DNA of 18,593 nt from Spirochaeta sp. Its GTDB lineage: Bacteria; Spirochaetota; Spirochaetia; DSM-27196; Alkalispirochaetaceae. The notes beneath the pieces were generated by a model. It ran no database searches and had not been told where the DNA came from. It saw only the letters and a program-made list of their open reading frames with translations. Shown one piece after another: positions 15,139 to 18,593 of the stretch; the stretch's first letter is position 1, and each line of letters starts with the position of its first letter. The position numbers were made by a program, and so were the translations under genes. Location of the stretch: the NCBI GenBank assembly GCA_027859055.1, contig JAQIBO010000474.1:1-18593 (forward strand), read 5' to 3'.

Positions 15139-16264
15139 GTTCTGCGATCGACACGGCGTGGCGTTGTTGGAGGAGCGGGAGCATGCGGTCGTGGTGGGTC
15201 ACTGGAAACCGGTTGCCTCCTCCCTGAGAGAGGCGCTCTCCCTCTTGCACGGAAAGTCGGTCGCGCTGCAGCAGATCTCCCGGCGGTCGCCGGAGGCGCA
15301 ACTTGCCTTGCATGCCCCCGCCCCGGAGCACCCGACGGATGACCCGGTATCGACGCAGCGGACGCACAACCTCCCGCCGCTGGAGGCGTACCTGCGACAG
15401 ATCATCACCAAGGCGGCCGCCGACGGCGCCACCGACGTCTCTATCTGGAAGTGGAATAACCGGCAATGGCGCATCAGCGCGCGTATCGGCGGTCGCCTCA
15501 CCAGCGCAGGCGTCCTGGATCCGGCGCTGGCAGACCGGTTGCTTCGTCACCTGGTGGTGCGCGCCAACCTTGATGTACTTGATCGGATATCGCCGCAGGA
15601 CGGAACGATCGCCTTTCCGTGGCTCCCGGGATACCGCGTCCGCGTGGCAGTCGTCGGCGATCGGCTCGGACGGTACGTCGCGCTGCGCTTCCTCCGCCGC
15701 ACCGCACCGGATCTGGCCGCTCTCGGATACCGACAGCGGGACCGGTGTGTACTCATCGCCGCGGCCACCGCTCTCAACGGTCTTGTGCTCTTCGCCGGGC
15801 CGACCGGAAGCGGAAAAACCACCGGAATGGCGGCGTTGCTTGCGGCGATCGTCGCCAAAAATCGGAAAGTGGTGTCCCTCGAAGATCCGGTTGAATACCG
15901 CATACCCGGGGCGGTCCAGATTGAACGCGCCGGCGGAACGCTGCGCGGCGACCTGATCGCCGCGGCTCTGCGTCAGGATCCGGACGTCCTGGCGTTTGGC
16001 GAAATCCGGCGGGAAGCACACGCCCGGCAACTGGAGGAGGCGGTCCTCAGTGGGCATCTGGTCGTGAGCAGCGTCCACGCCGACGACGCGTCCGGCGTCC
16101 TCCGCCGAGTCGTTTCCCTCGGAATGTCGGAACCGGTGGTACGGCGGTACTGCCGCGTTCTATGCCGCCAGCGTCTTGAACGATCAATCACGCGCCAACG
16201 CCCCGACCAGACGGTGCGTCTCCACGCACATGTTGAGGAGTATCCATGGAACACACCCAGGTAG
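15122..16264 (+). CDS. gspE: Type II secretion/type IV pilus assembly ATPase (GspE-like), short form
   Basis: This is the cytoplasmic hexameric ATPase that drives pseudopilus assembly. The GTG at 15122 is supported by AGGAGGAGG just upstream. Of the 380 residues, the first 85 or so have no clear match. The core then shows the N2E region (LPPLEAYLRQIITKAAADGATDVSIW), Walker A GPTGSGKTT (226-234), the Asp box SLEDPVEYRIPGAVQIE, Walker B DPDVLAFGEIR (286 on; catalytic Glu294) and the His box SGHLVVSSVHADDA. Classical GspE is about 500 residues with an N1E domain and a four-cysteine zinc loop; both are absent here. The C-terminus is also short. All catalytic motifs are present, so it is probably active. 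It overlaps the secretin gene upstream and the GspF-like gene downstream. Confidence 0.92.
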   Translation: MIYRSEFCDRHGVALLEEREHAVVVGHWKPVASSLREALSLLHGKSVALQQISRRSPEAQLALHAPAPEHPTDDPVSTQRTHNLPPLEAYLRQIITKAAADGATDVSIWKWNNRQWRISARIGGRLTSAGVLDPALADRLLRHLVVRANLDVLDRISPQDGTIAFPWLPGYRVRVAVVGDRLGRYVALRFLRRTAPDLAALGYRQRDRCVLIAAATALNGLVLFAGPTGSGKTTGMAALLAAIVAKNRKVVSLEDPVEYRIPGAVQIERAGGTLRGDLIAAALRQDPDVLAFGEIRREAHARQLEEAVLSGHLVVSSVHADDASGVLRRVVSLGMSEPVVRRYCRVLCRQRLERSITRQRPDQTVRLHAHVEEYPWNTPR

Positions 16265-16893
16265 CGTACCGGGAATACCGGTGGCACGAGTTTTCACGTC
16301 GGCTAACGCGGCGTTTCCGGACGACCGTCATCACGATCGCCGCATACCCGCTGGCGGTGCTCGGGGCGGTAATCGCGGCAGTCCTCTTTTTGACTCCGGA
16401 CAGCGCGATGGTGCTCCGGGATGTGACGACCTTTCTGATCGCCCTGTTCATTTGCTTCCTTGCGGTCGCTCCGGCTGTTCGTCGTCTCCAGGCACGACAC
16501 CGCTGGTTTGCGATGGTGGCGCGCATCGTTACCGCAATGGAACGCGGTACCAGCTTTCTTGCGGCCCTGGGTGCAACGGGAGATCGGAATGCGGAAACGA
16601 TAACCGCGGCGATCCGCACGGGAAACCGACCAAGCAGCGCGTTCCGGCGCCACGCGGCCCCGGGCAGTATCGTAACCGCCCTTGAGTCAGCGGTGGACGA
16701 AACAGACCTGCGGAAGCGGTTGGATCGGAACGTACAGGAATATCAGGAGGAAGCGTTTCATCGGCTCGTCCACATGGAGCGAATCATGCAACCCGCGGCT
16801 GTCGCCCTTGCCGGCGCGGCGGTGATCTGGCTTGTCGTACGCGTCGTGATTCCGACGCTGGTCCTTCGACTGGGACCAATCAGTGGGGTCTAG
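16246..16893 (+). CDS. gspF: GspF-like inner-membrane platform protein, half length
   Basis: It is expected to link the ATPase to the pseudopilus base in the inner membrane. GAGGAG (16235-16240) five bases ahead supports the ATG at 16246, which overlaps the ATPase gene by 19 bases. The 215 residues contain two close hydrophobic helices (about 27-50 and 58-78), a cytoplasmic helical domain like a single T2SSF unit (AMERGTSFLAALGATGD...EEAFHRLVHMERIMQP) and a last helix (about 183-207) of the form AAVALAGAAVIWLVVRVVIP. Classical GspF/PilC is about 400 residues with two T2SSF units; only one is present, so it may work as a dimer. Identity rests on layout and on the E-x-A-F-x-R-L/ER---P---ALAG pattern rather than on a strict motif. 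Confidence 0.7.
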   Translation: MEHTQVAYREYRWHEFSRRLTRRFRTTVITIAAYPLAVLGAVIAAVLFLTPDSAMVLRDVTTFLIALFICFLAVAPAVRRLQARHRWFAMVARIVTAMERGTSFLAALGATGDRNAETITAAIRTGNRPSSAFRRHAAPGSIVTALESAVDETDLRKRLDRNVQEYQEEAFHRLVHMERIMQPAAVALAGAAVIWLVVRVVIPTLVLRLGPISGV

Positions 16894-16935
16894 CGGTGGG
16901 GCGCCGCGCAGCCACACATACACAGGAGGTGTTTC

Positions 16936-17340
16936 ATGAAATCTACATCGGTACCGGGATGGACCCTCGTAGAGGTCCTGACCTCAATGGCGATCGTGTT
17001 TCTCCTGACCGGCACGATCGGGCACATCGGCGGTCAGCAAATCCAGCGCGCCCGGCGTCTGGCGGCGTACCAGCAGCGCGACGCGCTACAGATCGCTCTG
17101 GAGACCTACGCGCTGGACTGCGGTATCTACCCGACGGAGGCGCAAGGGCTCACCGCCCTGTGGGAGCCCCCGGTTCTGCATCCGGTCCCGGCCGAATGGA
17201 ACGGGCCGTATCTTGAAGGACCGGTCACAGACACTCCATGGGGTTCGCCGTACCGTTACGAGGCGCCCGGTCCGGACGGGCAACCGTACCTCATCACGTT
17301 TGAAGAGCCGTCGACAACCGATCGAAGGGCACCGAGATGA
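16936..17340 (+). CDS. gspG: Major pseudopilin, GspG-like
   Basis: This is the main subunit of the periplasmic pseudopilus. AGGAGGT six or seven bases upstream supports the ATG at 16936. The leader is very short (MKSTSVPG) and would be cut after Gly8, giving mature WTLVEVLTSMAIVFLL with Glu at position 5. Trp at position 1 replaces the usual Phe. The globular part has the GspG signature: YALDCGIYPTEAQGLTALW, WNGPYLEGPVTDTPWGSPYRYEAPGPDG. The calcium loop at the end of classical GspG (SLGADG-x-GG) is not recognisable, and the tail is instead Ser/Thr/Arg rich. The length of 134 residues is normal. The next gene begins within its stop codon (ATGA). Confidence 0.93.
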   Translation: MKSTSVPGWTLVEVLTSMAIVFLLTGTIGHIGGQQIQRARRLAAYQQRDALQIALETYALDCGIYPTEAQGLTALWEPPVLHPVPAEWNGPYLEGPVTDTPWGSPYRYEAPGPDGQPYLITFEEPSTTDRRAPR

Positions 17341-17660
17341 ACCGCAACCTCCGACGGCACGACGGATGGATCCTGCTCGAGGTGATTACGGGGCTCCTGG
17401 TGATGACCCTGGTGACCGGTGCGCTTGCCCAGGTCTGGACGGCCGGGATTCGCAGCGCCGGTACGGTCAGCGCCCACCTGACCGAAGAGCGGCACCGGAC
17501 ACTGGCGGTCCACTATGCCACGCAGGAGGCACGCGCGGGCACATCCGCCGCGACGATCGCAACCCGGCTGAGAGAGCGGTTCCCGGAACTGCCGATCTCC
17601 GTCTCGGGAGAGGTCCTTTCCATCGGCGGAGAGGAGTTGATCCTGGAGGTGACGCGGTGA
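17337..17660 (+). CDS. Minor pseudopilin (GspH/I/J-type)
   Basis: This 107-residue protein starts in an ATGA overlap with the upstream stop. Residues 1-10 (MNRNLRRHDG) form a basic leader; cleavage after Gly10 would give mature WILLEVITGLLVMTLVTGAL with Glu at position 5 and a hydrophobic helix, which defines it as a type IV-pilin-like subunit. As in the preceding protein, Trp holds position 1. After the helix come about 70 residues with two likely strand segments (ISVSGEVLSIGGEELILEV). It is too short and divergent to place firmly as GspH, GspI or GspJ; the L-x-E-V and small size are closest to GspI. It probably sits at the pseudopilus tip. Confidence 0.8.
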   Translation: MNRNLRRHDGWILLEVITGLLVMTLVTGALAQVWTAGIRSAGTVSAHLTEERHRTLAVHYATQEARAGTSAATIATRLRERFPELPISVSGEVLSIGGEELILEVTR

Positions 17661-18553
17661 ACGCCGTGGAATGGGCCGATCTGGCGTCTGTACCGGTGTA
17701 TCCACTGGTCGTGTTGCGGCGGATCGACTCGTCTGTGCGGCGGCTGACGCTCCAACGCGTTCACGGAGTCGGTGGAAGAAGACGCGACGCACGTCGATCG
17801 CTTGGTAACGCCGTTGCAAGCGCCTATCCCGGGCCGCTCGACGAGGTGCGCAACCGACTGCTCCCGCGGCTTCGGGCGGTTATTCTTGTGCCGGTCTCCA
17901 TCGGGCATGAGCTTCGCGGAACGCCGGTTCCCGCGCTTGCGCTGGAATCGATGCTCCGCGCCCGCGGGGCACACCGCGTCGGCGGCGTGCGGCGCTATTT
18001 CGCCGCCACCTATCGCGGCTACGACCGCTACGTTATCTCTCCGGCAGGCCTGCTCACATGCGGTCACGTTGATACCGGTCCCCCGGAGGCGACGTTCATC
18101 GACAGGTGTCCGCGCCGGCGCCACGACACCCTGCGTCCGCCGCGTCCCTCTCGACTTCGCCTGAACCCCGGAGACAGGACCGCTCTGCTGATCGTCGGTG
18201 CCGCCCTTCTGGTGCACCTGACGCCCGAGGGTCTGTGGACGCGCCAGACCCCGGCTCCCGATGCCGGCGCCGGTGCCGGCGTGACGCACGCGGTCGCACC
18301 CGGCGCGATCCGTGCCTCCGGAGTGGGCGCACCGGACGACATCGCCGTGACGGTTCACAAACTCCAGGAGATCGTTCCCGATCTCACACTCCGTTCAATA
18401 CAGCGTACCAAACTTGGCTACCAGCTCACCGGGCACACCCCCCACAGGCACCCCGACACCGCCCGGCTTGCCGCGCTTCCCGGCGTCACCGCTGTCCAAA
18501 CCGTCAGCGCCGGCGACCATACGGAACTTCAGATCGAAGGAGAGGTACCATGA
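17657..18553 (+). CDS. Single-pass membrane protein of the secretion operon, possibly GspL/PilN-like
   Basis: The GTG at 17657 is set by GGAGGTGA (17645-17652) and a GTGA overlap with the previous stop; the longer upstream frame lies inside other genes. The product has 298 residues. There is no signal peptide. An Arg-rich, presumably cytoplasmic region (1 to about 173) is followed by one hydrophobic segment (TALLIVGAALLVHLTP) and a periplasmic part. That part has an Ala/Gly-rich linker and a closing module with two similar strand stretches (LRSIQRTKLGYQLTGHT and VTAVQTVSAGDHTELQIEG). This layout, one helix followed by a small alpha/beta domain, is that of GspL or PilN, which hold the ATPase at the membrane. 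No sequence motif proves it. It could be lineage-specific. It overlaps the next gene (ATGA). Confidence 0.6.
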   Translation: MNAVEWADLASVPVYPLVVLRRIDSSVRRLTLQRVHGVGGRRRDARRSLGNAVASAYPGPLDEVRNRLLPRLRAVILVPVSIGHELRGTPVPALALESMLRARGAHRVGGVRRYFAATYRGYDRYVISPAGLLTCGHVDTGPPEATFIDRCPRRRHDTLRPPRPSRLRLNPGDRTALLIVGAALLVHLTPEGLWTRQTPAPDAGAGAGVTHAVAPGAIRASGVGAPDDIAVTVHKLQEIVPDLTLRSIQRTKLGYQLTGHTPHRHPDTARLAALPGVTAVQTVSAGDHTELQIEGEVP

Positions 18554-18593
18554 AACTGCGAACCGTGACGCCGGTAGTAACGGCAACACTGCT
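18550..18593 (+). CDS. Start of next operon gene (cut by window end)
   Basis: ATG at 18550 overlaps the previous stop (ATGA), and AAGGAGAGG lies just before it. Only 14 complete codons are visible (MKLRTVTPVVTATL), a basic start followed by a hydrophobic run. If the previous gene is GspL/PilN-like, a GspM/PilO-like protein would be the expected neighbour, but the visible part cannot show this. Confidence 0.6.
   Translation, partial: MKLRTVTPVVTATL

Noticed and set aside
15104..16078. 324-codon minus-strand frame opposite gspE
   Set aside because: It is a shadow of the ATPase gene, which has all its catalytic motifs.
1..18593. tRNA, rRNA, CRISPR arrays and insertion sequences
   Set aside because: I saw no tRNA-like cloverleaf, no regularly spaced repeats and no transposase-like frame. 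This was by eye only, so a small RNA could be missed.

Overview
The window is GC-rich bacterial DNA. The best guess for the host is a free-living spirochaete (Spirochaetota). This is an inference from three things: the spirochaete-like style of the binding-protein N-terminus, with a Gly-Gly-Ser-Gln-Glu stretch right after the signal; a DUF4914 protein; and a compact type II secretion-like locus. No rRNA or other decisive marker is present, so the assignment is tentative.

Region 1 (1-1300) is accessory and decaying. It holds the C-terminal end of a Fic-family protein cut by the window edge, a short antitoxin-like ORF whose toxin partner seems lost, and a Uma2-type nuclease pseudogene with an apparent internal deletion. 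Region 2 (1302-3580) has a large DUF4914 protein with an HPr-kinase-like P-loop on the minus strand. Divergent from it is a small 4-cysteine ferredoxin with its own good promoter and terminator.

Region 3 (3717-10457) is a complete peptide-type ABC importer: substrate-binding protein, two permeases and two ATPases, followed by a DMT/EamA-family transporter. A strong terminator hairpin separates the binding protein from the permeases. This would let the binding protein be made in excess while partial read-through, or a separate promoter, feeds the membrane parts. Region 4 (10526-12357, minus strand) is nicotinate phosphoribosyltransferase (NAD salvage), followed 5 nt later by a nucleotidyltransferase-fold protein that has lost its catalytic motif.

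Region 5 (12380-18593, plus strand, running off the window) is the most interesting part. It is a tightly packed, mostly start-stop-overlapping operon for a reduced type II secretion / type IV pilus-like machine. Its genes are a very short prepilin peptidase, a secretin with three tandem N0/STN-like modules, a short GspE ATPase, a half-length GspF, a GspG pseudopilin, a second pseudopilin, a single-pass GspL/PilN-like protein, and the start of one more gene. Nearly every core part is smaller than the textbook version. Both pseudopilins carry Trp instead of Phe at mature position 1. A near-perfect 21-bp palindrome lies in the divergent intergenic region upstream and could be its operator.
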